DNA of 64,000 bases, from the NCBI GenBank assembly GCA_001630475.1, contig KV419415.1, positions 433,636 to 497,635 on the forward strand. Direction: 5' to 3'. The notes beneath the pieces were generated by a model. The model was not told the DNA's origin, did no database searches, and saw only the letters and a program-made list of their open reading frames with translations. This stretch comes from Sistotremastrum niveocremeum HHB9708. Taxonomy: Eukaryota; Basidiomycota; Agaricomycetes; Sistotremastrales; Sistotremastraceae. Shown piece after piece: positions 47,475 through 58,779 of this stretch. A program made the translations under genes and the position numbers. Every line of letters begins with the position of its first letter. The stretch's first letter is position 1.

Positions 47475-50099
47475 TTAGGCGTTAAACGGAGCGCTAACAT
47501 GCGGCTGTTCTGTGTCATCAACGGACTCTAGTCCGAGCCCGAGTCTACTTATAGTACGGGTACGGAAAAAACGGGATCTTCCGAAGGACGGCGAGTGAGG
47601 AGGGGATCGTTCTTCATCGTCCGTCGTGGAAAATTCAGATTTGGCAGGACTTGCAGGCGTTCCGGCCAGAGTTGATCCAGTCCATTCAGAGAAATAGCTC
47701 GACGAGCTAGCTTTTCGCTGTGGAGTTTTCCGAACATACGCCGCCGTGGGCAAGGCCGTTGCGAACTGTGATCCACCTTCTCCTTGCGACGATGAACCTT
47801 GAAAAGGCAGAGATCCTACTCCGCCAAATGTCTCCTTGAAACTTTGCAGAACCTCGCGATGTTCTTTCCACTTGGAAGTGCTGTCTGTGTCTCGTCCGTC
47901 CGTGTCTGGATTTTCGCGCGGATGGACCTGGCGAAGATAAGTTTTTGGATCGATGGAGTTGAACATGAGTTCAAGAGCGTCGAATGATATTAGGAGAGGT
48001 GGTTCGGTGTCATCGCGTCTCTCGATGTAGCGCGATTGAAGTTCCTTGATTCGACGAAGAATGCCGATCATAGCTGCAGTGGTCTCGCTGACCCTCGAGG
48101 AGCCGTCGGAATCAATATCGAGTCTTTCATCCAGATTCGATATGAACGGTGCCAACTTGTTGAGCAAATACTGTCCATGAGCTCGATGATCGTATTGTTG
48201 AATGATGTCATCAAGTAATGGCCGGACTTTGTCTTTCAAGATAGCGCGATAATAGGCTCGATGACTCCACTGGGAGAGGTCCTTATACGCCCAGTATATC
48301 GTGGTGACGTAAGCACCGAGGAACGAAGCGGCATCAAGACGCATAAGTACGTCGTGCCTGCGTTCTTCGGGAAGTCGATCCCACTCGAATAGTGCTGCCA
48401 GGAACGGTGGGGATACAAGGGCCTTGCTATCGATGGGATCGCAACTGCGAAGTCCAACGACGATGCAGTCTTCAATTGTTCGGTGATGAGTGCCATCTGG
48501 AGCTGTGGCTTCTTGGCCAGTCGCAACCTCCGATGGCGCTTCGATGACATGCATATGAGCCCGGAAGGCGGTCTCACGAATTCGAACTGTCGCATCATTT
48601 CGCTCAGCGTTTTCTTCTTGTAAGCGAAGAAGAACTCGGGAAAGCATAGATGTCAATGTTTTACATTCGTCCATGACAGCTGAAAGAGTGGTTTGTCACA
48701 ATGCAAAGTTTAGTGCTGTTCAGAGGCCTACCTTTTTCGAGACGGGACACATTATTAAGAATTGTAAGCTTCGCTTCATCGCTGGTTTCGGGATCCAAAG
48801 AACTCATGAGCGCGGATTGGATACTGGCCGTTAAACCCTGGGTGTCCATGTTGATGTTCTCCAGTCCATCGTTAAAGAGCGGAAAGCATTCAACCAAGAC
48901 CGGGGCTATTCTATTCCAAAGTGTTGGATCTGTGCATCCGGATGCCAGCTGACAATAGTGAAGGGCAGCTTCACTCAATTCGGGGTCAGAATACGCGGTG
49001 AATTCGTCTCTGAGAGGCCAGAGGCATGACAGATTTTGCCGGAAGGAGAGAGCTGGATCTTTGGCGTTCTTCCACACATTCAGAAATGAGCGGATATCGC
49101 CCTTTCGCCAGATGAGAGCTCGCATGCGTCTGGAGAGGGAAGTGTCGAAGAGTGATTCCTCGAAGAGCATCGCATGGATGGTCACTCCGGCGATGAATAG
49201 GCATAGGATTCCAGCGAGCCCCGTTCCCAAAATTCCCGCCGCCAACAGAAGAGATCCCATTGTCTGCGAATGAACATTCCAGAGCTGATATAGCAGCCCT
49301 GCTAAGAATAGTCCGATCGCAACAAGGAGAAACCAGTGAAGTGAACCCAAAGTGGGATTGAGCAGCCATTTGGCGGTGTTCTCTCGGTCTCGCAGACGAA
49401 GGACCTTTCCCATGAATTTCCCACCTTGTGGTTCTTCTTCAATATCCAGCATTTGGAAACGTGCAAAAGCGGCTAGTCCAGCACATAAAACCTGTTGGAT
49501 GTTTAGGATTTGGATATTGTTCGAACAGAATATCACTGACGCTGACAATGAGAGAACTGTACCAAAAGAATGCCGAGATCTCATCCGAGTCAGCGGCTTG
49601 AAAGGGTGGCGGCGGCTTCACATCAGGCACAGACAAGCCGTTCATAGAAGCGATTTGAATGATAACATCGATAAGTGAAGCAAGCAATGCGTCTGTGTCT
49701 TGGCCCGGAACAGGGGTAAGGTTTTGAATTATAGGGAGTAAAAACGCCGTCACGATTGCCGAGAATAGAGCAATCTACATAGGTTATATAAATATATTCT
49801 GTGGCTTCGGCTGATTGGAACTCGGTACTTGCGAAAAGTAGAGTCGTGTCTAGATTTTCTTTCCATCCCGAGACGAGATCTCGGATCCGTTTCAAAGCTG
49901 TCTGCATTACTGCCGACCACCCAAGATCGTCGTCCCATTCACGTCGAAGAATTGGTCGTGAACCAGACTCTGTTTCTACTATGGATGGAGAGGGCGATGA
50001 ATATAAGTTGGATGGCGGATCATGGGGAGGAGAAACAGGCTCCAGTCGGCTGGCAACAATACGCAGGTACTGATTTTGCTCCCGGAGGATCTCCATCAT
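47475..50099 (-). CDS. DUF6535-type membrane protein
   Basis: Agaricomycete-specific family of unknown function with N-terminal membrane helices. The first exon (from 50099) ends near a typical DUF6535 start (WSAVMQTALKRIRDLVSGWK, ENLDTTLLFA). It resumes near 49770 with ALFSAIVTAFLLPIIQNL, then FFWYSSLIVSV, TAFARFQMLDIEEEPQGGK and two strong helices (LHWFLLVAIGLFLAGLLYQL; LLLAAGILGTGLAGILCLFI). The cytosolic part spans about 600 residues after an intron at 48731-48682 and ends in a Ser-rich tail. The intron at about 49840-49775 does not keep phase in my simplest model, so either a splice variant or a small error exists there. Function unknown. Confidence 0.72.
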
Positions 50100-51581
50100 C
50101 GCGTCAAATTCTGCCGAAAATGGGAGCTTCGTAAGCTATTCGGCGTACTGTATATTACCATCAGCCACTCACTCGAGTCTTCTCCTAATGCCATGTATCG
50201 CAGACAGAAGCGGAACAGGTCAAAGTGAGTCGAAGTGACGGACTACAGGTGGGGTGGATCGGGAGTTCCGAACCTGGGGCGTCCTAAGGTCATAGGAGCG
50301 CGGTCTATATATACGTCCGCCGAAAGATGGGTCACACGTCAGTCCCATTGGAAGATCCTAGGATCTAACATAGCATTTTTAGTCGCCAATCAATCTTGGC
50401 ATTCACCCGTGATTAGTTGATGGAGCTTTTTGAAGCCGATTTCGATCGTCCACAAGATCGGAAAGGCGATCTGCTTAGGTATTGGCCACGAAATGAATAC
50501 AATCTTGAGGCAGCTAGCTCGATAGCACTGTCGAAATTGAGGGATATTAAAAGAGTCGATCGGAAGCAGTTCTCACTCACGACACGAGGCAGTGCCCAAT
50601 CAGGAAGTTTTGGATCAGTCCCTGTCATTGCCCCACATTCGGCGTATGTTTAGTCGCCGAGTCTTATCTTTTGCGTTTGATGCAGTATTTTTCAATGAAT
50701 CTTCCAGCACAACTGGGATTTGGAATGGCCGACGACGGTCGTGTAAATTGCGCATGCTATGCACAGCTCGCGGCCGGGGTCGTTGGAGAGTTTTACTATC
50801 GAATTGAATGTCTGTTGGAATGGGAGCTTGATGTGCATGAGAAGCGCTGAAAGAAGAGATTGAAAGCGAAGCAACTTACCGCTCGATGCCAAAACGAGCT
50901 CGGCCAGTACCAGGCCGCCATTGATCCAACCTGTAAGAATCACGAACGTTCGATTGAAGTTCTGGTCAGCTTGCTGAGCGCTCATGGAATAGTTTCTCAA
51001 CAACAGCATGCTGAAATGCCTCTCGCTTGATACACGTTCGCCGCTATCCTTCAACCTCAGGTGGCATCGCTGGCCGGAATTCGTCTTTCGGTGTCAGCGC
51101 CAGTGAGTCGAGAACAGAAGTTGAAATCCCAGAAAATCGGTCCATTCAGCAATATCTTGTGGCAACTTTGGGCTGCAGCATGTCTGCTTCTATTGATGGT
51201 CAACAGAGGAAGATGATGAAGCCAGGTTGAGGTCGCTCAGAAAGGAAAGACAGTCTGCCGAGAAAAGGAACTCCGCCAAAGCCTTCGTCGGAACCTGTCG
51301 GAACCCCGACACGAGCCAGAAACTTCCTATTCGCGCACTCTGGTAGGATATTGTCCTTCACCCAGCTCTTATGTATAGAAGACTATTTTGTCTTGCATAA
51401 CGATCTTCTCAGGATTTCTCCATTATTGAACCAATTTCCATTCAAGCGCGCTCTAATCCTGCGATAACTTAGATGTGAGCTGGCACCTGCTCTACTAGGA
51501 GGATGCTGCACGTGAATACAAGACGAATCACGATACAGAATGATAATCATGCTAACCTGACGAACACTCAGTCCATACGCT
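50100..51581. other. Intergenic stretch with a possible small orphan gene on the minus strand
   Basis: Minus-strand frames around 51054-50690 (MLLLRNYSMSAQQADQNFNR, TGWINGGLVLAELVLASS, then after a likely GTAAGT...CAAG intron SIVKLSNDPGRELCIACAIY) could form a small spliced gene. No family is recognised and the start is unclear. The remainder holds no supportable gene. Confidence 0.35.
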
Positions 51582-52811
51582 CTAAGTCCCTCTGCTACCT
51601 CTATTCATCCACTTCTTTTCCCACTGCGCCTTCTTCTTCTTATATCTTTCTTCCCACCCTTCTTCTCCACTGGAAACAACGTCGATCCACTCCATACTCC
51701 TTCCTAACTTCTCGAGGTCTTGTACATAGTAATTATGTCCACCTCGTGGGAAGATTGACGGTCCAGTGTTAGAGTTTTCGTCCTTCGCAACCGTGAAAAC
51801 AGTGTGTTCACATTCCGAAGGTGGGACACAGTATATTTGGCCTTCGCAAAGGAAATATGGGTTCGTGCAGACATGGACGTAACCCAAAAACGCGGGCGGT
51901 AAGGCTGGTACGCCTAGTAAAGAACTTAGTAAGTGTGAATGCACTAAGCGAGTGGGGAACAAACCATCGTTGTACCCTTTCACAGATACCTCTAGTAGCG
52001 ACCGTGGACCATGTTTCTCACGATAACTTTCTGCCAGGCTTCTCCAGTACGAAGCTAGCTCAGGATTACCCAATCGTGGGCAACCAAAGACCGCGACAAT
52101 GATGTTCATATCTTTACCGAGGAGTTCCTCGGTATCGCGCATCAGATCTAAGCAAAGGAAATACGCAATAGCGCCTCCCATGCTATGTCCTGTGCAAACG
52201 ATTGTTTCCGGGTGGAATTTTTGGACTGAATTGCGGAGAGACCTAATTGCCAGCTCCTTAATTCCTCGGTATAAAGAGTAAAATCCAGAATGCACGAGAC
52301 AGTGCGGAGGAGAACCGCTATAGTGAACTCGAAGCGCGTTCACGTCGTGCAATGCTTGTCGGACAGTTGTCGTGCCTGAGAAGGCCACGACCAGTTGTTT
52401 CTGCTCTGGTCGGTAGACGGTATATCCCTGCAGTTGGGCAACGTCCCCAATAAATGATTCAATGAATATTGAACCTCCTAGGGCATCATATAAGCTCTTG
52501 TCGAGCGGAAAGTCAGGTCGTGACAGAAGGTCAAGGTTCCGAAAGAGAAAATCGGGAGAGGAGATGCCGATAGCAAGTTGTGCGAATTGTATAATTTGGG
52601 CTAGGAAGTGGGATATGCATGGAGGTGCCACGTCTTTCGGTGATAGAACATACGACGACTTGGTTGCAAGGAGTCGTGAGATCCAGCGGAAGTTGACCGC
52701 CTTCTCGGCCGCGTACATCTGCTCCAGTTGAAGTGAAGCATCGTCCACATCAAGCGATTTCTTGGACTCGGTAGAGCGTTTAGCTATGAGACGAGGAAGC
52801 GACAGTCTCAT
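51582..52811 (-). CDS. Class 3 (fungal) lipase domain protein, 409 aa, intronless
   Basis: Alpha/beta-hydrolase that would hydrolyse acylglycerols or related lipids. A single open frame shows the lipase_3 layout: VVAFSGTTTVRQALHDVNAL (oxyanion side), HSGFYSLYRGI, nucleophile elbow TGHSMGGAIAYFL with Ser210, then VFGCPRLGNPELASYW, a candidate Asp in YNDGLFPTRLVHS and a candidate His in RGGHNYY. There is no signal peptide, so it is probably intracellular. The C-terminus is highly charged (EERYKKKKAQWEKKW). A one-exon structure is unusual among its intron-rich neighbours. Confidence 0.88.
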   Translation of the reverse strand: MRLSLPRLIAKRSTESKKSLDVDDASLQLEQMYAAEKAVNFRWISRLLATKSSYVLSPKDVAPPCISHFLAQIIQFAQLAIGISSPDFLFRNLDLLSRPDFPLDKSLYDALGGSIFIESFIGDVAQLQGYTVYRPEQKQLVVAFSGTTTVRQALHDVNALRVHYSGSPPHCLVHSGFYSLYRGIKELAIRSLRNSVQKFHPETIVCTGHSMGGAIAYFLCLDLMRDTEELLGKDMNIIVAVFGCPRLGNPELASYWRSLAESYREKHGPRSLLEVSVKGYNDGLFPTRLVHSHLLSSLLGVPALPPAFLGYVHVCTNPYFLCEGQIYCVPPSECEHTVFTVAKDENSNTGPSIFPRGGHNYYVQDLEKLGRSMEWIDVVSSGEEGWEERYKKKKAQWEKKWMNRGSRGT

Positions 52812-53109
52812 CAGTTAAATAATGCCAGTGCATTTCAAGCCTCGAGCGCTGAGCGTTTTGGTTTGAGCCAACTGTGCATCAGCAATTTCAAACTCCGAAT
52901 AGACAGTCGTCCAAAAAAGGCAACGGAAGCGGGTGCCCCGCATTTTCGGCAGATTCCCATGATTGCAAGGCCGAAAGCCGACGATAAGCCCGCGGTCCGT
53001 TGCCCTCCTGAGCCAGCTAACTGAACGACTGACCAGCACATCCCCGCTCTGTCTCTTTCTCTCTTTCCCTCCATCCATTCCTTTGGATTTGGCTTAGACA
53101 GCTCTCGAC
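52812..53109. other. Divergent promoter region between lipase and mitochondrial carrier
   Basis: About 300 bases shared by two divergent genes. It is pyrimidine-rich (CTCTGTCTCTTTCTCTC-type run) just before the carrier ATG, as is common near fungal transcription starts. Confidence 0.5.
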
Positions 53110-54501
53110 ATGGCTAGCTCATCTGCGCCCCCCGCCGTCAATCTGGACAAGGCTCCAGCTAGCACACCGGTCATAGCTAAGAAGAAGGCGCCCTATCCAT
53201 TCTGGTTGGGAGGTATGTCGTGTGATGGTCTGGATGACGACGAGAAAGCTCATGGTATTGGTTCTTGATGATTACAGGTGTTGCAGCGTCGATAGCAGCC
53301 TCGATCACCCAGTAAGCCAGCGACAGCGTTCAAGACACCCTGAACGATTTAATGATCTGCATGATCTAAAGCCCTCTTGATTTGACCAAAGTCCGGTTAC
53401 AAGCATCAGGCGACAAAGGTAGATGATCCAATGCATGTACATGGATAATCGCAATAACGATTGTTCGACTACAGGGATGGTCAACTCGCTGCGCAAGACG
53501 GTTCGCACGGCGGGTGTCCGTGGACTATTCGATGGGATCTCAGGGACACTCATGAGACAAATGAGTTATTCCCTCTGTCGGTTCTGGGCGTACGACGAGA
53601 GCAAGAAGATCGTCGGAGCAGGCAAGAATGCACCAGCGTGGAAGCTCGCTCTTGCTGGCAGTATGGGTACGTCATCAACCCCTGGCTTGGCTGAGTCCAT
53701 ATCGCTGATCTTACCTTTGATGATGATTTCCAGCTGGAGGAATCGCGGGCTTCGTTGGCAATCCTGCGGAAATCATCATGGTCAGAATGCAGGGCGATTT
53801 TGCGAAGCCTCCGGAGAAGCGCCTTAACTACAAGAATTGCTTTGACGGATTGTTCCGGGTACGTTGTGCCTTGACTTATTAGTAAACTGAAGGCTGATCA
53901 TATTCGTTAGATGGTCCGAGAAGAGGGATTTAGTTCTCTCGGTCGAGGACTTACGCCAAATGTATTCAGAGCGATTTTGATGAACGCCTCCCAGTTGGCT
54001 TCGTATGACTTATCTCCTACTCTCACCGCAACTTTCTGACATAAGTTCAGTTATGACTTCTTCAAGGCCGAGCTCCTTCGAAGCGGTCACTTCAACGACA
54101 ATATCTATTGTCATTTCACAGCCAGCTTCGCTGCCGTAAGCTACCCCAGTCCGATACAAGACCAAGCATGACTAACGACATACCACAGGGTACTGTCGCT
54201 ACGACCGTCTGTTCACCAGCTGATGTCCTAAAGTCTCGTATCATGAATGCATCCGGTCCCGGATCGAGTGTACGTCACCATTTACGCGCCACGTACTCAT
54301 TCTTAATCTGTCGCTTCTAGTCCACGTTAGCCGTGATCAAGAATTCATTCAAGAACGAAGGCGCGATGTTCATGTTCAAGGGCTGGGTCCCTGCATGGTC
54401 CCGTCTCCAACCCACGACCATATTAATCTTCTTAACCCTCGAACAACTGAAGGGTATCGTCGATTGGACGAGGGGAGATAAGCAATCCCTCTTCTCATAA
54501 C
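53110..54501 (+). CDS. DIC1: Mitochondrial dicarboxylate-type carrier (SLC25 family, 312 aa)
   Basis: Inner-membrane antiporter exchanging dicarboxylates for phosphate if orthology to DIC1/SLC25A10 holds. Nine exons (53110-53212, 53278-53311, 53372-53418, 53475-53666, 53734-53858, 53911-54002, 54051-54135, 54189-54269, 54322-54501) join in frame. Three carrier repeats are visible with their Px[DE]xx[KR] signatures: HPLDLTKVRLQ, NPAEIIMVRMQGD and SPADVLKSRIMN. The blocks KGMVNSLRKTVRTAGVRGLF, GISGTLMRQMSYSLCRFWAY, LTPNVFRAILMNASQLASYD and KGWVPAWSRLQPTTILIFLT are typical of dicarboxylate carriers. The nearest alternative is another SLC25 carrier such as oxoglutarate. The exon-2 and exon-3 sizes (34 and 47 nt) are small. 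Confidence 0.92.
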
Positions 54502-54976
54502 CCAAGTCAGAAATGACGTGTAGGATGGAGTGGAAGAAGAAGAAGAATGTACAACAACTGAGTATCCTGAGAGATGCGTGTAAATGTGAATGTAGAAACT
54601 AACTTTGACAGGTGTACCACTAGCTAAATGTAAATGTACATGTACAAGCTGATGTACACGTGTAACCCTTTTCGTGTAGTTGTTGTAGTCTTCTGTAGTT
54701 GTCGCTGTAAAATCTACTTATGGTCCGCTGAATTCGTCCAACTTGAGTTCTGGAATGCTACTACAAAATTCTAGGCACGCGACTTTCTCTTTCACAATAT
54801 GAATGTGCTAAACCAAATGACCGACATCTTCGGTAAAGCGATATTAAATGAGTACTGTCTCTGGGCAGACAATGGACTAGAAGACCTGAATTCCAATGTG
54901 ACCCAAATGAGAAAAATTTCCAAGAAAAATAACCGTCCAAGAAAAGTATCTCTATACTGTATCCCGGCAACTCAAT
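54502..54976. other. Convergent 3' region after the carrier gene, UGUA-rich
   Basis: The first 170 bases hold a cluster of TGTA words (for example TGTAAATGTACATGTACA near 54630-54650). They lie in what should be the 3' UTR of the carrier mRNA. The remainder is AT-rich without a gene. Confidence 0.5.
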
Positions 54977-55931
54977 CTAAATCACACCCAGAATTATCAG
55001 CACTTTCACTCCGATAATCTCAACACCGTCATGCAGACGTGTAGCCCTCTCAAGGGCACTTCTACTCGTACTGGCATTAATAACACCACTTCCATTCGGC
55101 CCGCGAGCATCGACTATATGCTGGACGATCCGTGAATTTATCTCAGGGTGACCCTGGAGCGTGAGGATCTGCGTCGAAGAATCGGGACGAGAAAGAACGA
55201 ATCCTTGGATAGGCGTGAGGCGGGTTGAGCCGAGCAACTTGATATTTGAACCAGGAGGGAGCTGGGGCACGTGATCGCGGTGGACTTGTTGAATGTTCTG
55301 TTTACTCGGTCGGTCGGCTTTCAGAGTTATGGGGAAATGAGGAAGCACGTACGAGAGTTGAGACTCCGAAGAATTCTTGACCGAATTTGCTCAACGGTAC
55401 TTCGTAGACGCCCAGTTCCCAGTTGTCGTTGTTAGGCACGGCGCTTCCGCCCAACGCACGGGCCATGATCTGGTGACCGAAACAGATACCTGCAGGTCAT
55501 ATATTCCAGTTAGATGGAGGAACATAGGGTCACTTTGAGAGTTCACGCACCCACGATCGTTATTCGGGGGTGCGACTGAACGCAATCTGACATAAAAGCA
55601 ACAAGCTTGGATATCCACGGCAGAGGGTCATATGCCGAAGCGGCTGATACAGAGGATTGCTAGAAATTGAAGGCATGGTGGGGTACGAAAAGGACGCACA
55701 TGAACCTGTTATTATAACCCCGTCGTACTCGTTTAAGTCGGGATATTGCATAGCACGGACGTCATATCCGTGCACGATAAAATTTGAGTCTGGATCGACG
55801 GTATCTCCCAATCCGGCTTTGAGGGAGTTGCGGAGCCAAATGGTATATATCTCGAGGTAATCTCCAAACTCTCGAATGACGGCTGGAATAGGAAGATCGC
55901 ATGTCAAGACCGCAATTCGGACTGGGGCCAT
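54977..55931 (-). CDS. Class I glutamine amidotransferase-like protein (260 aa)
   Basis: GMP-synthase-type glutaminase domain, a stand-alone hydrolase of uncertain substrate in fungi. Exons 55931-55700, 55643-55551, 55489-55353 and 55297-54977 join in frame. Seen: start RIAVLTCDLPIPAVIREFGD, EYDGVIITGSSASAYDPLPW, nucleophile Cys111 in GICFGHQIMARALGG, the GVYEV strand, QQVHRDHVPQLPPGSNI, and TLQGHPE carrying the candidate catalytic His. The length fits the YLR126C-like family. Its physiological substrate is unknown. A fragment of a related gene sits at the right edge of the window in the same orientation. Confidence 0.87.
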
Positions 55932-58779
55932 CGCTAAGGCAGTCGTTCAAGGCTTGTAGGGGCGAGGTGATGGAGAGGTAAAGACGTAGGTAAGTAAACG
56001 CCGAGATACATGGAGTGTGACAAGGCCCAGGTACGATGGAGGTAGAGACGTTCAACGTCATTGAATTGGTGTGTTGAGCAATTATGACGTCGATGAGTCC
56101 GGTTGGTCTTCCCGATAACCTGGCGCACAAGGAAACACGATCTCTTTTGGAAAGCTCATATTCTTTAGATGCTCTAAGCAGGACCAGAGCCACAGAGATC
56201 GGCTTGCTAGAGAGACGCCACAGACTCGACAAAGCATGGCATTACGGATTTGGAATGGAAAGGCTCGATATTGCTTGCTGGGACGGGGGAGACATGTCCA
56301 GAGGATATACAATGCGGCCATGGATATATGCTCTTGAAAGGCGGACCAAGGGGACGCTACTGAGAACGTTTACGGCATAGAAGGCTTAACCGGTCTAAGC
56401 ACCCCAGTGACGCTCAAAGAAGAGCTTATTTCTCTACCGAGAGATAAGATTTCAAGACACATTTGTAAGTCGCTGAAAGGGACATGAGGTGCGAAATCCG
56501 AGATATTGGACGATTTTCGTGAGAGTTGGGGTGAGCTTCAGTTCAGCGAAATGTTCGAGCAAGCTATATTCTGGAGGAAATTTGGATAAGGAGCGATGAA
56601 TCAAGATGCTAAATAGACTCACATGAGCTGGACGCGCTCGACGTTGGATAAGAGGTCACCTTCGCTGCAGCGAACGGAGCCAACCCAGGTTCATTGTCCC
56701 ATTTTGAACCCCAAAAAACATGCAGCAGGAATTCTACTGCATCGAGAAACTATGTTGCCAGACTAAGATCGTTATCTGACAGAGGTCCTGACAGGGCTTC
56801 ATTTCGATGTCACCATGATCCTCGTGTTCACCGGTAACTTCGGTGCGTCCTTCATGATTAGACAATCTGTGGCTTGCTTAGCGCTTTCTGGTTGTCAAAT
56901 ACCGGTAACGTGGCTATCAACTCTATCGGTCTGGCATGTGCAAAGGTCATCGAGGCCCGGGATGTTCGCAGTGGATTATAGCGCCTTGCAGGGCAACGCG
57001 GCAACGGCTGGCGGAGAGAGGTCGGTGTTGATCACTGTTTGTCCCACTCCGAAAATTTTCGAAAATCACTTGGAAAACCGAGTTCATGGTTAGGCGAATA
57101 GATTACCATCGTAGTATAAGCTCGCATCAATCCTGGAGACCCTGGAGAGCACTTTGGAAGCTACCTATGGCTCACTAAGTATTTTGGTTCGCTCAGAATC
57201 TCGGCGACCCGATGCAGATCTCGATTTAGACTGTCCAGCCGCTCGTCCATTTCCTAGAAAAGTGAGGAGGTGCCATGAGAAGCCTCGGATGGACAGTCCT
57301 CAGAATCTGAGATATGCATGATAGCATGCTCATCTCGGAATATAATCTGCCAGAAGCAAAAACAGCCTTTTAAAGAGGGGGCGAAGGCGAGCTGAACCAG
57401 GGGAATCACAACTTCAACATGTGCGATGGAAAGTCAACACCGCCAAAGGTCAACTCGGCTTAGTTTGACACCAAGAACACCAGTTGAGCAGAAAAGGCCT
57501 ACGTACAAGAGGATCGCGTGACCTGAGTGCGTAATTGAAGAGACAAACATTGCTTAACCCTTGCATTCCGACTGATAAGGGCTAGATTGTTAGACAGCGT
57601 TCGGTGCCAACTTCATAGATAGAGATTGCCCCGGCAGGTCAATTGCACCCTTCCCGTTATTTCCAGAAAGACAGAAGCGAATAGTGAGGGCTTTTGGATC
57701 GACAAGAGTGGGCTTGCTTTATCGGGGTTTTGGCCGCAGTGACGTGACAGATGCCAAAAGCTCTCCCACGACACATGTTCTGATAAACAACGAGCAAGAC
57801 AACGAGATTGAGATCTCGTTTGACTGTAAAACAGTCATCAGTTCAACACATTCCGGCAGCTGGTGTAAATCTACTCACGGATACCAAAGAGACCCAGACC
57901 TCGCTGACCGGTTGGTCCGCGCAGCAGACCACAAGACCGCGCGCATAGAGTCACAAAGTCTTAGAACATGGTGGTTCCGTAACTGACATTGCAGTTATAG
58001 TCACCAAATAAGCAGTTGGATGCTTGCAGTTCCATGTACACTATCGCCGAATACATGACCCCCAGCATAGATGGACGAAAGGCAACAAGTCGTGAGCATG
58101 AGTCTGAAGTCGCTGAGGATGCACAAAGTTCAGAGTTTTGATTAGCACAAGCAAAATCGACTTCGATTGTCCCTCTGAAGTCTTGACCTCCTCAAACGCG
58201 CAGATGGCATCAGAGGCGCCGGCAATACCGTGGAAAAGGTGGCAGTAAGTAAAGACAGTCCTGGAGCATACATAATCCTTATACTCAGAGGACAAAACAC
58301 GCAAACGCATAATCAGACGTCGTCGCGAGGGAGCAGAGACGGATGCACGCGCCGTTACATGTAAGAAATTGTTCGTCGTAGATCTATACAGCGAGTTTGA
58401 GTTTTTGCGGTTGAACGTTCCCAGCTACTTTTCGTGAACTGAGAAAAGGAGAGGAAGAAAAACTTACTCAATCCCAGCGCAATGCCATTGTAAGTCCTAC
58501 TGGTATGGACGCAAACACGCATGCATCCGAATATATCTCCGAATATCCGAATCATTTTTGCTTCCGCCGTCGTCGATGTTGGCAAGCCTAGCGCTCGCTG
58601 CAGCGCTGCAGCATAGCATGTCGGTCAAGTCCTGCTTTTCGCACAGCCTTGCGCTCACGGCTTGTCCTGTCTCACCCATCTCAGGTTGCTCTTCCACTTG
58701 CAGGTCTTGTCGTCCCGTGGCGCGCTGCTGCAAATACCAATTCCGAACGATCTTGCTCCAAGTATAGGCTTGATCTGAC
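55932..58779. other. Gene-poor 2.8-kb stretch
   Basis: Only short frames without domains are seen (for example 57684-57986 plus, 58041-58310 and 58497-58829 minus). No repeat termini, RNA genes or coherent spliced models were found. Confidence 0.45.
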
